From: Fragilariopsis cylindrus CCMP1102
Lineage: Eukaryota > Bacillariophyta > Bacillariophyceae > Bacillariales > Bacillariaceae
Assembly: GCA_900095095.1 (NCBI GenBank)
Contig: FMBT01000289.1
Coordinates: forward strand, 744,001 to 808,000
DNA: 64,000 bases
Direction: 5' to 3'
Under the pieces are notes generated by a model. It was given only the letters and a program-made list of their open reading frames with translations. It had not been told where the DNA came from and made no database searches. Position 1 is the stretch's first letter. Each line of letters opens with the position of its first letter. Made by a program: the position numbers and the translations under genes. Below, piece by piece: positions 34,264-44,976 of this stretch.

Positions 34264-35586
34264 TTATAACTTTTTTATTTTTATATTCAACTTTTTGGCG
34301 TCCGATCGAAATTGTTCTGACGATTTTATACATTCGTCCTTTTCTGTTTTTAATTCCTTCGATTTCTTAGAAAGAAATTGATCTTGTTGTTGCACCAGTC
34401 CGATACGAACTTTCTCTCGTGTCTTCTGTAAATTAGTTTCAACTTTAGTCGTTGATTGTTGTGCTGCTCGTTCTTCTACTTTAGCTGATTTTTCTACATT
34501 CTGTGCCGTAACATGATTCTGTTTTGCTTTCTTTAACTCTCGTTGTGCATTTTCTAGTTCCTTTTGTGCCCTCTCTTCTACCTGTAGGGCTTGTTCAACT
34601 TTCCGTGCTGCCATTATTGTGGCCTGTTCCGTCAATTGTTGCGTCTTATTAGCCTCTTTATATTTACCTTCTGTATCGTCTAGAACTTTAATCTCATTTA
34701 ATAGACTTTTTGGAGGTTTAGTGGGTCCATTCGTAAGCTGAAAGCTTTTCAGAATTCGTTGAGCTTCTGTCGATGAGAGTTGTTGCTGCTGCTGCTGTTT
34801 TTGTTTTTGTTGTTGTTTCTCAAGACTGGCAATCTTTTTTGCTGGCAACTCAGTTAATTCCTTTGCAAGAAGTAATGCTTTGGTATCATCCGTTTTTGCC
34901 TTTTGTTCCAATGTTTTCCTTTCTTGTTCTAATTCAAAATTTCCATATGCGTTCTTTGCTTGTTTCGCGCCTACCTGTGCTGCTTTCGCGCCCTCCTTTG
35001 CTGCTTTCGTAGATAGATCCACAGCCGCTACCGTAGTAACAGCCGTCTTTTTTAACCACGGAATAGCCGTCTTAATACCAAGTGAGACCATTGATTCTAT
35101 TCCCTCTGATATCTCCTTGGCTTGTAAGGTTCTGTCGTACCGTTTTCTTTCTTTTGGGTCTTTGAGAATTTCCCAGGCACCATTTATATCTCTAAGATCA
35201 TAATTATCATTCAATTCTTTTAGATCAGGACTAGAATCTGGATGCAATATCCGAGCTAATTTCGTATAACGAATCTTTAATATTTCCTGTGTATCTTTTG
35301 GTTTCGCTCCCAAATAATCGTACAATGTCATTTCCTCTTTGTCTTTTTTTGTTGTACTTCGTTTGAGCTTCCCCTCGTCGTCTATGTTCTGGTTCATGTG
35401 CATGCACAACTTATTATTTCGATTATTCCTAATCCCATTATTGCTACCGGTGACCTTCAACGATAGTAACGGTGTCGGGGAATATCCGTCACAATTATGA
35501 TTATTTGATATCATGATTACTTGCATAACAAACGTAATCCTTAATACAATAACCATTAATGATTGTCGTATCGTCGTCATTCTCAA
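34264..35586 (-). CDS. J-domain (Hsp40) protein with long coiled coil, probably plastid-targeted
   Basis: Single exon, 440 aa. A hydrophobic leader (residues 8-26) is followed by CDG|YSPTPLL, where Tyr at +1 and Pro at +3 fit the diatom plastid cleavage motif. The J-domain is at about 87-152: TLYDYLGAKPKDTQEILK, the invariant HPD at 115-117, and NGAWEILKDPKERKRYD. After it come an amphipathic/Ala-rich stretch (AAKEGAKAAQVGAKQAKNA) and a long coiled coil rich in Lys, Glu and Gln, including a poly-Gln run. There is no Zn finger or C-terminal peptide-binding domain, so it is class III (DNAJC-like). It would recruit an Hsp70 to a specific place, inferred as plastid. Confidence 0.82.
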   Translation of the reverse strand: MRMTTIRQSLMVIVLRITFVMQVIMISNNHNCDGYSPTPLLSLKVTGSNNGIRNNRNNKLCMHMNQNIDDEGKLKRSTTKKDKEEMTLYDYLGAKPKDTQEILKIRYTKLARILHPDSSPDLKELNDNYDLRDINGAWEILKDPKERKRYDRTLQAKEISEGIESMVSLGIKTAIPWLKKTAVTTVAAVDLSTKAAKEGAKAAQVGAKQAKNAYGNFELEQERKTLEQKAKTDDTKALLLAKELTELPAKKIASLEKQQQKQKQQQQQQLSSTEAQRILKSFQLTNGPTKPPKSLLNEIKVLDDTEGKYKEANKTQQLTEQATIMAARKVEQALQVEERAQKELENAQRELKKAKQNHVTAQNVEKSAKVEERAAQQSTTKVETNLQKTREKVRIGLVQQQDQFLSKKSKELKTEKDECIKSSEQFRSDAKKLNIKIKKL

Positions 35587-36156
35587 TAATCTATTAATCG
35601 CTTCTATTGTTCTAGCTAGACCCGATCGGTCGCAAACTACTTATCGGTGTCTTTTTCTTTTTCTTGTTTCTATGAATACTTCTCTACATAAACTATTTGG
35701 ATCGCAACTTTTTAATACAAATATCATTTCATTTATCATCTCTGCCTTGGTTATTGGGCCGATTATTATTTGAGTCAATTTTAAAGAATGCTTGTGGCAG
35801 CAGGCTCTGTGGTATCTTTTTGCGATCGACAATATTCAATATACGAAGATGGATTCGGGGGAGCGAAAGCGAAGATAACATTATATACTGTAGTTTAAGT
35901 CATCTCCCCCGAATTAGCTGAGTTGAAACGTGATCAGTGCGTGAGCAGCATGAAGATGAAAGAAAGAAGAAAGGTATCCAAAATATATTGGTGTGAATTC
36001 TTGGATTTTCCTTGCTTTTTATGCAGTATGTTGCCGCTGGACATTGATCATTACGGTACGGCATTCAGCTTCCACAGAAACAAATCCCTGTTGTTGTTTG
36101 TCGCAGCTTTCATTTACAGTAACAAGTCAAAAGAATACTATACACAGTAGTGAAGA
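35587..36156. other. Divergent intergenic region
   Basis: Between the J-protein start (35586, minus) and the methyltransferase start (36157, plus). It must carry both promoters. Small open frames here have no protein-like signature. Confidence 0.45.
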
Positions 36157-37314
36157 ATGGTAGCGGTAGTGGTACCTTTTCATTTTATTTGTCAGGATTC
36201 TATCGCTGCAGCGCAGGAGCAGAAAAATAAGGCGAAGGAATCCTCCAAAGGTGATGATAATATTGAAAACGACGAAAGTACGAACGCCACAATGACTGAT
36301 AGTAGTACTCTACCCACTTTAAGTTGTAATGATGTTCGTGTTTATGATGTTGATGATGATGACGTTGATCATCATCATGATAACGACCACGAAGACGACG
36401 ACAACGCTAAAGAAAAACAACAGCAACAAAAGCAACGAAAACATGATTTTGTTCCATTAACAATCGATGATTATCTAGATGGCTGTGACGTTGGCCGATT
36501 TCCAGTCGAGAATATGGGTGATGCCTCTTTCACGGGCGTTTGGGAATCCTCAAAAACATTTCTATATTGGTTAGAGAAACATCCTGACGATGTACTAAAA
36601 TTGAAATCGTCATCATCATTGACGATACTTGAGATGGGTTCGGGGACAGGTTGGTTAGGGATTAATTTAGCAAGGCACTTACAACAATATCGTACTGATA
36701 ATAACACTGATAATACTGATAACAAGACTTTGAACAATGAGACGACGTATCAAGTGGTACTAAGTGATTCACACAAAACTGGTGCAGTCCAATGGACCGA
36801 AGCTAATCTACAAAAAGCAATTCAAGAAAACTACGTTGTTGCCAATAATGATGGTCCCAGTAAAAATAATAATAATAGTAATATAAATGTAATACCATTC
36901 GATTGGTCTAATAATGGACATCGTCAAAGGATATCAACAATGAATGATTGGGACTTAATAATTGGAACGGATCTAATTTATTCTGAAGATGGATGTATAC
37001 ATCTAGTAAGAGCTATGCTAAGCTTACTTTCAACAGCAAAATCGGCAAATAGTAGTACAAGTTCCAGTAGAAGTAGTAGCAGCGTATTACGGGTAATCGA
37101 TGATGACGAAGAAAGAAAATACGAAACAAGAGGAACAAAAAGAACTAGACTCATATATGGGCACACAAAAGGTAGAATGGAGGATCTAGATCAAAAATTT
37201 GAATTTGAACTTATCAATCATGGTTTAAAATGGAATATTTTAGAACGAGTACCATTGCCATTATGGAATGACGACGACAATCGTACTACAACAATATATG
37301 ATATCTATATATAA
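36157..37314 (+). CDS. Methyltransf_16-family protein methyltransferase
   Basis: Single exon, 385 aa. After a His/Asp-rich and Gln-rich low-complexity N-terminal part (to about 97), the catalytic fold has TGVWESSKTFLYWL (126 onward), SAM motif I ILEMGSGTGWLG (157-168), an acidic post-I strand (VVLSDS), IPFDW, and the DLIIGTDLIYS motif. These are hallmarks of the METTL21/FAM86 group, which methylates lysines or related residues on specific proteins, often chaperones or elongation factors. Target unknown. An Asn/Asp run and a Ser run interrupt the fold as loop inserts. Confidence 0.85.
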   Translation: MVAVVVPFHFICQDSIAAAQEQKNKAKESSKGDDNIENDESTNATMTDSSTLPTLSCNDVRVYDVDDDDVDHHHDNDHEDDDNAKEKQQQQKQRKHDFVPLTIDDYLDGCDVGRFPVENMGDASFTGVWESSKTFLYWLEKHPDDVLKLKSSSSLTILEMGSGTGWLGINLARHLQQYRTDNNTDNTDNKTLNNETTYQVVLSDSHKTGAVQWTEANLQKAIQENYVVANNDGPSKNNNNSNINVIPFDWSNNGHRQRISTMNDWDLIIGTDLIYSEDGCIHLVRAMLSLLSTAKSANSSTSSSRSSSSVLRVIDDDEERKYETRGTKRTRLIYGHTKGRMEDLDQKFEFELINHGLKWNILERVPLPLWNDDDNRTTTIYDIYI

Positions 37315-37668
37315 GTAGAGGAATATATTTATGCACTGTATACTTTAAAAAAGAGCTATACCGCTGCTATCTCTAGAATGATCGATTAATAGTAAAGAAG
37401 AGTTGGTTATATAGATATAGATATAGGCTAGATATAGATATTCAAATATAGATAATGTTTTAGAAGAGAGATAGTGACGAGAAGAGAACGATTCGACGAG
37501 TAGGGGCTTAGAGAAAATATTTATTTTTGTTCAATTTTTGATACTAACTCATAACGTCTAAACGTTAGTATTCGCGTTTGAAGAAATGAGTATAATGCAT
37601 AAATTAAAAAAGATCTGAAGCAGACCGTGCAGCAGACCACAAATGCACAAATGCGACGAGAGTAAACG
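37315..37668. other. Intergenic region
   Basis: 354 bp between two plus-strand genes. Contains a GATATA-type simple repeat near 37410-37455; otherwise featureless. Confidence 0.45.
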
Positions 37669-39402
37669 ATGGGCGATGATATTCAAGACTGCTGCGTACT
37701 CCCGGAAGCCATAGAAGCACGTACGCTTGAAATTGATAGTGATCGCCGTGCCTATTCTCGTCGTTTTATACATAGCGGAGAAGTAATAATACGAAATCTT
37801 CCTACCGCTCACGCATTATTAGACGAGCATCAAAGGGAACGCTGTTCTCGTTGTTTATCAACCACTCGTCGACAGTCAAATTCAAATGATAAGAATTCAT
37901 TGCTGCGATGCGGAGGATGTAAACAAGCGTGGTATTGCTCACGCGAATGTCAAAGATTGGATTTTTCATTACATAAGGTCGAGTGTAAAGAGGCTCCAAT
38001 TTTGTTATCATTGAACGATGGCCATGGCAGCAGTAATTCAAAGTTGCTAGTAAGGAACTTTCTAGCACTGCGACTAAAAAATGGCAAAGTGAACAACAAT
38101 AATTGCTGCCAATATTGTTACGGCAACGACTTACGCCCTCGCGATGTAACCATACAATGTGGGAAAAACCATTTCGAGAAACTCATACAATACGGTAATG
38201 GACCTTTAGAGGATCAGGAAACGATAGATATTCGACGTGCAGCACAGGCACTTTGGAATCAACGCAAGGTGCTTAATAAAATACTCATGCCTGAAATTGA
38301 TAATTATGATGATGATGCTGATACTGAAACAGTTGTCATTAATGACCGATCGGAACTGGAAGATCAACTTGAACGTGATATGCGTCGGTTTCGAGTAAAT
38401 AATTTTGGTGTTACTGATAGTTTGGTACGTGTCATTGGAGGCGCAGTTTATCCACTAGGGGCTCTGTTAAATCATTCATGTTCACCGAATTGTTTGGTAC
38501 GTTATGATCTCTCATCAGAATCATCATCACAATGTCATGAACCCCCCGTGATGGAACTTATTGCAGCACAAGATATACCAATAGGAGAGGAACTGACCCA
38601 TTCGTATATCGAGTTGGTTTCATCGAAAAAATCTCGAATTTCGAATCTTAAACAAATGTATGGCTTTGATTGTTTTTGTCCTAGATGTTGTCGTAAAAAA
38701 AAGGCTAATAGTGATAGGACCAGCTTGAAGGATATAGGAAGTAATCATAAGAACGACGATTTTAAGATACGGTTACCTAATAACTATGGATCTTTATCAC
38801 CTACCAAATTAACAAGATGGATTCTGCACAACTACAATCCCGCGATCTCGAATGCAACGATGACAAATTCTACAAAGGGCACTTCGTATCTTACTTCATT
38901 CGATCAAGACATAATCTTCAAATCCTTAAACGAAAATGATCCGGCAATAATCGAAGCAATTAAAGTGAAGCAGCAACAAGCGAAATTTTTCATGATGAAT
39001 GGTGACCTAGAAGACGAACTTTCGTCATTAAAAGAGGTAGTCCAGATACTCAAGCAGTTAACATCGGCGAGTGGTGAGGATCAGTTACCGTTATCTCTTG
39101 AGCTTTATCAGGCTCGATGCGACCGACTAGGGAGTTTGATCGTTGCAGGAGGACAAGACAATACTAAGGAAGCACTGATTGAATGCGAGCATATTGTATC
39201 ATTTCTCTGCCTGGCATTGAAACACTTTCCTAACCATTCTTTACTGGGCTTGCAACTATTTACGCTAGGCGATCTTTATGATTCAAATAGAAAAAGTGAT
39301 GAAGCTCAAAAGACGTATGTTTGGGCTAGAAAAAATCTACAAATTAGTCAAGGACGTGAGAGTGAAATGGTTATGCTACTAAATGAAAAGATAGTAGGAT
39401 GA
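37669..39402 (+). CDS. SET and MYND domain protein (SMYD-like lysine methyltransferase)
   Basis: Single exon, 577 aa. The SET domain is split by a MYND zinc finger as in SMYD proteins. All eight MYND ligands are visible: Cys59, Cys62, Cys81, Cys84, Cys90, Cys94, His102 and Cys106. SET core motifs follow: YPLGALLNHSCSPNC and IPIGEELTHSY, then a post-SET FDCFCPRC. The C-terminus is helical and TPR-like, as in SMYD enzymes. It would methylate lysine on histones or other proteins. It follows the Methyltransf_16 gene on the same strand, but the two have separate promoters, so this is adjacency rather than an operon. Confidence 0.9.
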   Translation: MGDDIQDCCVLPEAIEARTLEIDSDRRAYSRRFIHSGEVIIRNLPTAHALLDEHQRERCSRCLSTTRRQSNSNDKNSLLRCGGCKQAWYCSRECQRLDFSLHKVECKEAPILLSLNDGHGSSNSKLLVRNFLALRLKNGKVNNNNCCQYCYGNDLRPRDVTIQCGKNHFEKLIQYGNGPLEDQETIDIRRAAQALWNQRKVLNKILMPEIDNYDDDADTETVVINDRSELEDQLERDMRRFRVNNFGVTDSLVRVIGGAVYPLGALLNHSCSPNCLVRYDLSSESSSQCHEPPVMELIAAQDIPIGEELTHSYIELVSSKKSRISNLKQMYGFDCFCPRCCRKKKANSDRTSLKDIGSNHKNDDFKIRLPNNYGSLSPTKLTRWILHNYNPAISNATMTNSTKGTSYLTSFDQDIIFKSLNENDPAIIEAIKVKQQQAKFFMMNGDLEDELSSLKEVVQILKQLTSASGEDQLPLSLELYQARCDRLGSLIVAGGQDNTKEALIECEHIVSFLCLALKHFPNHSLLGLQLFTLGDLYDSNRKSDEAQKTYVWARKNLQISQGRESEMVMLLNEKIVG

Positions 39403-39534
39403 TTAATGATTATATAATTACGAGATTTCATAGCTACGAATATCGAAGTTAGCCTTACGAGTGTTATCCCTACTTTGATTTTTATTAATTGCATCCTCGT
39501 GGATTAGTTTCGGTCTTTAATATTTGTTGTACGT

Positions 39535-42500
39535 TCAGCTCAGCATTCTCGCACTCCGCATCCCCAATTCACTAACTTCCATGTTTTCAACATTCTTTTG
39601 GAGTGCCTTTTCCATATCATAACGTGATTTCAGAATGCGACTTTCTTCGGCAATATTGTAAGCACCTTTAGAACATGCAATTTCAATCATGTTCCATAGC
39701 AAATCAATAGAGCGATAAGGCACAAAATCTATATTTCCTTTCTCTGGCAGTCTAGAAACTGCGTTGGACGCACGACCATTATCGCCTAAAATTGTTGTCA
39801 CGACATCACAAGCCTCTGAGAACATTCCCCGACTAGTGTATAGTGTCAGTAGAGCCGATGGATTTCCCAAGTAGTCGTTGCAACCAGCCTTTGGTCTTGG
39901 TGCAAATGCTCCTGCTCCACCGGCTGTCGTATCCACTCCTAGCAAGAGCCGTTCAAGCCAGACCGGTATTTGAGTATTATTATTACCTTGATCAAGGAAA
40001 GAGGCTGCAATATCAACAGCTAATGGTATTTCAGCAGTCGAATGAGTGATGGTGAGTTTTCGAAGCAATGCAAAAGTTGCGGCCTTCACAGCTGACTTCT
40101 CCAGACGAGCCAACTTGACGGATCTTTCAGTTACAATATACGACGCTGCATCTTCAGAGGACCCTGAACTATCAATAGCGGTTTGTAATTGTTGGAGAGT
40201 TGGTCTTTGCTTATCTTCGTCGTCCGACAAAGCTAATGGAACTAAATATTCTCCCATCAACAGATATAGACAATTTCCAAATAGATCTTCACCTGCTGGT
40301 TTGATCTTACCATTAAAAAATGCCTTGCTCCGAGCCTTTGCTAGAAGTAGTCCATATTGATAGTAGCCATTTTTGAAGAGCTCCTCGATATCAACTAAAG
40401 AAGTATCAAAACCGCGTCGGAATGCAGATTTGGCAAATGCGTAACTTGTTGATCTATCAAAGAAAAGAGTGCGCAAGGCGACAGTACGAATTGCTCGCCC
40501 ATCTAAATGAACTCCAACCATGAATTTTGATAGACGATCAGCCGTATGTTCGTCCTCCATCGTTTTACTGCTTGCTTCGTTCGTTTCTCTGCCACGCTTG
40601 AGTTTATTTGGTGTCTCCTCGATATGCTCGTCATCACCGAAGTAAAGCTTACTGTATGGTCCGTACTCATCAGACACAAGGAAGCGATAGTCAAGGTCCT
40701 TGACTAGTTGAATAACGTTCGCTGATCCACAGGCAGATAACACTAGATCTTGAATAATTAAGCCATCACGTAGTTCCGAAGTCTGAATGTTTACTCCCGC
40801 TCTACCCGTTGACCTCAAAAGAGCCTTCTTGGCATTGACATATCGAAGATCTAACGATTGTGCCGCTCTCCTCCATTGTTCTTGCGAGGCATGTAACGCA
40901 TAAAGAGCACCTTGATAATCTGATAGGTTAGTATTACAAGACGAAGTAGCTCGAGAATCATAAACATCACAATCCGCGTAAGAAAATAGGACGTCTGAAG
41001 CAATTTCATACAAATCTATAGATTCGGATTCTTCATAGTTATATTCGTCCGTCGTCGCAGCAAGAGGAGTGGGACTCCCAATCCCAACTTGTGTGCACAT
41101 GTCTAAAAGCTCATTGAGCGATCCAGAGTCGACCATTGCTCGAACAAGACGCTTGAAATTGCTATCCCGGTGCTCTCCCTGAGGATTCTTAACACATGCA
41201 TTGTAAGCTTGACTCCAACGACTGGCTCGTACCGCGTGATCAAATTTCTTCGACCATAAGCTAATATACTCTGGCATCTTCCTGAGAAAGTCGTCGGGGA
41301 ATGTATTTTCCATATCGGCTGTTGCATCTGAGATTATTTGTAAAAGACTATCGGAGTTGTAGTCATCTCCATACTCACCATCTCCGCGTCTGGTGATATA
41401 ATTCTCTAGGATGTTTAGTCGATGTAGGATTCGTGACAGGTGAAGCATTAGTTTTGCAATCTGCACAGTATGCGAATAAGTAATATTATCCAAGTTGGAT
41501 TCAGTAGCTGATGCATGCGAGCTAAATAAGACTTTAGTCGTACTTAGTCTGCATAGACGCACAATCTCGACAGAAGTTGTATTCGGAATCATTTGATGCA
41601 TTAGCTGCCGTAGGCGATCTTCGATATCATTTACAGAAATCCGAGTATTTGTTCCCATGGATTTGAGGACGTCCAGTCCCTTCTTGGTATAATCTTTCTG
41701 AACTGGGTTGTTGTTCTCTTGATTATCCTGGACCAATAAATCAATTGCCATTTCCCTCATAAGAGATTTTCGGCCAGGTGAAAACGACTTTGAATGCGCA
41801 GCATGCAAAAGGCACAATGAGAGTTGTTCTTTCCTAGCCACAACAGATTCTGGTAAGTCATCCGGTATCTGAAAGGCAACAAATGAAGCAAGGAGTCGTA
41901 GCGAAAGATCAAGATGATCGTTTGGTCGTTCGTCGTCTTTAGTTTTCGGGAGTACGCTCAATTCAGGCATAAGCGAACGTGCGCCACCCTTCGATTTTTC
42001 ACTAGATGCAAAGATGAGATTAACATAGGATCCACTCATCATCGTAATAGCGGTGAACGGAGATGATCCCGCATTATAAGCACCTGCCATGTCTTGCGAG
42101 ATCTTAATCATGACCGCGTCTAGAGCACTTGTCAATGAAATCGTCGACGATGATGACGACGCAAAAATACTGGATGTAACATCCCCACAACTGGAACGTT
42201 TTGTTGGTGGAAAACTATTCTGAGGACTACCGCCGTCAAAGTGTATCCTTCTTGCAATAGGCTTTTCGGGCTTTTGAAAGGCGATATCAGGCATCTTGAT
42301 TCTTTGAGCTGAGGTCCACAAGATTGCAATAGTTTGTACGTATGCTCGAAATGCAGCGAAAGTTGCACGACTGCCGGCTGCTAGCTCTAACAGTAGTAAA
42401 TACTTGCTGAGTCTTGATCGGCGGATAGAATAGGTTGCTCGAATAGCACAACTGCAAGATGAGTGACGCAACTGGCTCTTGGCCACTTGCTGACCGCTAC

Positions 42501-44976
42501 CCATAGTAGTGTCTCCATCTATCTGAGTGTTTCCTGGCTCGGTTGTAAAGATTCCTAGATCAGATGGTTTATCTTCGATCCAAGAAACTAGGTCCTTCAT
42601 AGGTATCTGATTGATAAGTTTCCTCAATTTTCCATCACCTGAGCTATTTCCTTGCAATCGCGCCCAACGCCCTAAAGATGTGAGGTCTTCTGTAATCGAG
42701 GTTTGCGGAGAAATCGCTAGCTGCGCTTGGGATACAATATAAGTCAATTGTTCTTCGATTTCATACAAGGTCCTGGATTTATCTTGGTCAGCTTCAATTA
42801 CGTCAATCATGTTTCTTGATGCCTCTTGAAGATCCGCTTTCCAAGACGTTTCGTCGATCGTAGTAGCACGTCCATCGCTCGCCAAAGCTGTTGTAAGATT
42901 ACCACGTACTAATATTTGGACAGGAAGAGATTCCAGCCATGAAACGCATAGTGGACTTCGGTGAATCTGTTCTTCTTCCCATATTTGATACAGAAGTCTT
43001 TGCCACCTGTTTTCATGTGATTCTATCTCTGTAATGAGTTCGTCTTCAAACTGTTCAAATTCGTCGTATTCATCCTGAATGACCATCTCTGTCCGTTCAA
43101 CGTCTTCATCTGGTTCGACGAAAGAGTCATACACGGAAAGGCCCACACCATTTTCGATCAGGGCTGGTTTTTGAATTATAGATCGACTCAACTTCGACGG
43201 AGAACCTATCCGTGCCTTGCGCTTGTCTCTATTTCTCCATTCGTACAATGTCTTAATAGTTTCGAGTTCCACGCTCATCCCGTGTTCTTTAATGGCGCCA
43301 TGAACGAGTTTCGACAAGGCTTGACGGATACAAGTTTCTGATGGAGGCAAAACTGTTCCGTTTCCTCTGGGGAAAATCGGTCGAAAAAGATATTTCATAT
43401 ACAATGAATCAAGTTTATGTAGGGCTTGATCGACAGTGACGACAGGTGTGTTTGCAATGTCCGCTGTAGTGTATTCTTCCTCTTCCTCCATCCCTCCATC
43501 GTCTTCGTCAATTTCCATCAAGACAATCGAACCGTAGGGTAGTGATCTAATCCTATCACGTTCCGTTGTCGCAATGTTATCGAAACTCGTTGTCTCAATC
43601 ACATCTGGCTCGGAACTTACTATAGACAAGAGGCTCGGAGGGTAGCTGATGATCTTTATTCCACTCGATACTGATTCTTTATTGCTTCCAGGACCGTTGA
43701 CCTTAACGGCTTCAAAGACGACCGACAGGGTACATCGACGTTCGGAAGATAGGAAAGACATACCAACCAATGACACGGCATCGCGAGGAACTTTCATTAT
43801 ACGACAATCATTTTGCGTCGATTGGGCCTGATAAGGTCCCTCGAAGACCCAAATGTTACAGTCTGAAACTCCCTCATTGTAAGAAGAGAGAGTATTCGTT
43901 TTTATGTGTACGGCAAGGGCAAATGTCTGATCGTACACCCTAGCGCAGAGTCCTACGGACTTTCTACCATCACTCCATGAGGAAGGGAGTGACAGTTTGT
44001 TGCCTTGCAAAGTGTCAACCTCAAGTGGGTACAAAGAGCTCTCGGGATCAATTCTCCATTTACGTATACTCGCATCCGAGTGCAATGTAAACACAAGTAT
44101 AGCTGTTGCGTCCCCATCATCGTCACCATTATTGAAATTTACCTTATTTGTCGAAACGCACAAGGCAGCGGTAGGAGCCATATCGACAACATCCGCATCC
44201 ATCTTATTCCAGAGTAAACTAGGCAAATTTGATATCATGCCTCCAAAAGGTGATGCCCGAGTTGCCATATCTTCAAGACACTGTGTTTCACTCCATACAG
44301 CACTCCTACCGGTATCCTTCCAATCAACCGTTACAATCAAGGGTGCCAACGCCAAAACGATCAAGTGGTTTTTGGTTGGAAAGAACGATATCATATTGCC
44401 TTGTAAGTCTGAAAGGCCTACTTGTTCGAGTAATGGAGCTGGAATGTAGTCTTCACGGGTTAATATCTTTAAAGGAGCTTCAGTATCTGCAATTAGATTT
44501 CCATCCAATGATATTTGTACAATAGTACCCTGGCAACCCACAAGAACCAATATCATTTTATTATTATTATTATTATCGGATACAATAGACGACGATGGAT
44601 AATTGTCGTCCTTGGTGGTAACGGCAGCGAAAGCACGGACCGATACAACTCGCAAGTCTCTCGTATCCAATTCAATCATAGTTGGAGATTCTAATGCATC
44701 CTCCTCGTGTTTTTTCCAAGATAGAGCTACACTAATAATAGTTGGCTCTTCCATTAAAGCACTCGTAGTGACAAGTAACTCTTCCTGTCCTTGAAGCTTC
44801 ATGGTAGAAACACTTGCAGCACCCTGCATAGCCTCGTCAAGATCACCGTCATTACTAGTAGATGATGTTGATGAGACATGCGATGACACCTGTAGTCGTT
44901 TTGTGTTAGTATTGACAACATAACGCCGTGTGGTTTCTGCATGGTTGTTGGGATAGACCAGAGGTATCTCCTCCAT
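39535..44976 (-). CDS. NUP160: Nup160/Nup120-like nucleoporin
   Basis: Single exon, 1813 aa (human Nup160 is 1436). The N-terminal half is a degenerate beta-propeller; one blade reads LVFTLHSDASIRKWRID, matching the Nup160 pattern. The C-terminal half is an alpha-helical stack with typical segments: ALYALHASQEQWRRAAQSLD, DYRFLVSDEYGPY and VALRTLFFDRSTSYAFAKSA. Nup160 is a scaffold of the Y-complex (Nup107-160) of the nuclear pore. Long insertions relative to animals are acidic and disordered. The assignment rests on remembered family pattern, so a large unrelated propeller-solenoid protein remains possible. Confidence 0.7.
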   Translation of the reverse strand: MEEIPLVYPNNHAETTRRYVVNTNTKRLQVSSHVSSTSSTSNDGDLDEAMQGAASVSTMKLQGQEELLVTTSALMEEPTIISVALSWKKHEEDALESPTMIELDTRDLRVVSVRAFAAVTTKDDNYPSSSIVSDNNNNNKMILVLVGCQGTIVQISLDGNLIADTEAPLKILTREDYIPAPLLEQVGLSDLQGNMISFFPTKNHLIVLALAPLIVTVDWKDTGRSAVWSETQCLEDMATRASPFGGMISNLPSLLWNKMDADVVDMAPTAALCVSTNKVNFNNGDDDGDATAILVFTLHSDASIRKWRIDPESSLYPLEVDTLQGNKLSLPSSWSDGRKSVGLCARVYDQTFALAVHIKTNTLSSYNEGVSDCNIWVFEGPYQAQSTQNDCRIMKVPRDAVSLVGMSFLSSERRCTLSVVFEAVKVNGPGSNKESVSSGIKIISYPPSLLSIVSSEPDVIETTSFDNIATTERDRIRSLPYGSIVLMEIDEDDGGMEEEEEYTTADIANTPVVTVDQALHKLDSLYMKYLFRPIFPRGNGTVLPPSETCIRQALSKLVHGAIKEHGMSVELETIKTLYEWRNRDKRKARIGSPSKLSRSIIQKPALIENGVGLSVYDSFVEPDEDVERTEMVIQDEYDEFEQFEDELITEIESHENRWQRLLYQIWEEEQIHRSPLCVSWLESLPVQILVRGNLTTALASDGRATTIDETSWKADLQEASRNMIDVIEADQDKSRTLYEIEEQLTYIVSQAQLAISPQTSITEDLTSLGRWARLQGNSSGDGKLRKLINQIPMKDLVSWIEDKPSDLGIFTTEPGNTQIDGDTTMGSGQQVAKSQLRHSSCSCAIRATYSIRRSRLSKYLLLLELAAGSRATFAAFRAYVQTIAILWTSAQRIKMPDIAFQKPEKPIARRIHFDGGSPQNSFPPTKRSSCGDVTSSIFASSSSSTISLTSALDAVMIKISQDMAGAYNAGSSPFTAITMMSGSYVNLIFASSEKSKGGARSLMPELSVLPKTKDDERPNDHLDLSLRLLASFVAFQIPDDLPESVVARKEQLSLCLLHAAHSKSFSPGRKSLMREMAIDLLVQDNQENNNPVQKDYTKKGLDVLKSMGTNTRISVNDIEDRLRQLMHQMIPNTTSVEIVRLCRLSTTKVLFSSHASATESNLDNITYSHTVQIAKLMLHLSRILHRLNILENYITRRGDGEYGDDYNSDSLLQIISDATADMENTFPDDFLRKMPEYISLWSKKFDHAVRASRWSQAYNACVKNPQGEHRDSNFKRLVRAMVDSGSLNELLDMCTQVGIGSPTPLAATTDEYNYEESESIDLYEIASDVLFSYADCDVYDSRATSSCNTNLSDYQGALYALHASQEQWRRAAQSLDLRYVNAKKALLRSTGRAGVNIQTSELRDGLIIQDLVLSACGSANVIQLVKDLDYRFLVSDEYGPYSKLYFGDDEHIEETPNKLKRGRETNEASSKTMEDEHTADRLSKFMVGVHLDGRAIRTVALRTLFFDRSTSYAFAKSAFRRGFDTSLVDIEELFKNGYYQYGLLLAKARSKAFFNGKIKPAGEDLFGNCLYLLMGEYLVPLALSDDEDKQRPTLQQLQTAIDSSGSSEDAASYIVTERSVKLARLEKSAVKAATFALLRKLTITHSTAEIPLAVDIAASFLDQGNNNTQIPVWLERLLLGVDTTAGGAGAFAPRPKAGCNDYLGNPSALLTLYTSRGMFSEACDVVTTILGDNGRASNAVSRLPEKGNIDFVPYRSIDLLWNMIEIACSKGAYNIAEESRILKSRYDMEKALQKNVENMEVSELGMRSARMLS

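Noticed and set aside
135-39402. Methylation gene cluster made of SET fusion, Methyltransf_16 and SMYD genes
   Set aside because: The genes are tens of kilobases apart or have separate promoters, with many unrelated genes between; nothing supports a functional cluster.
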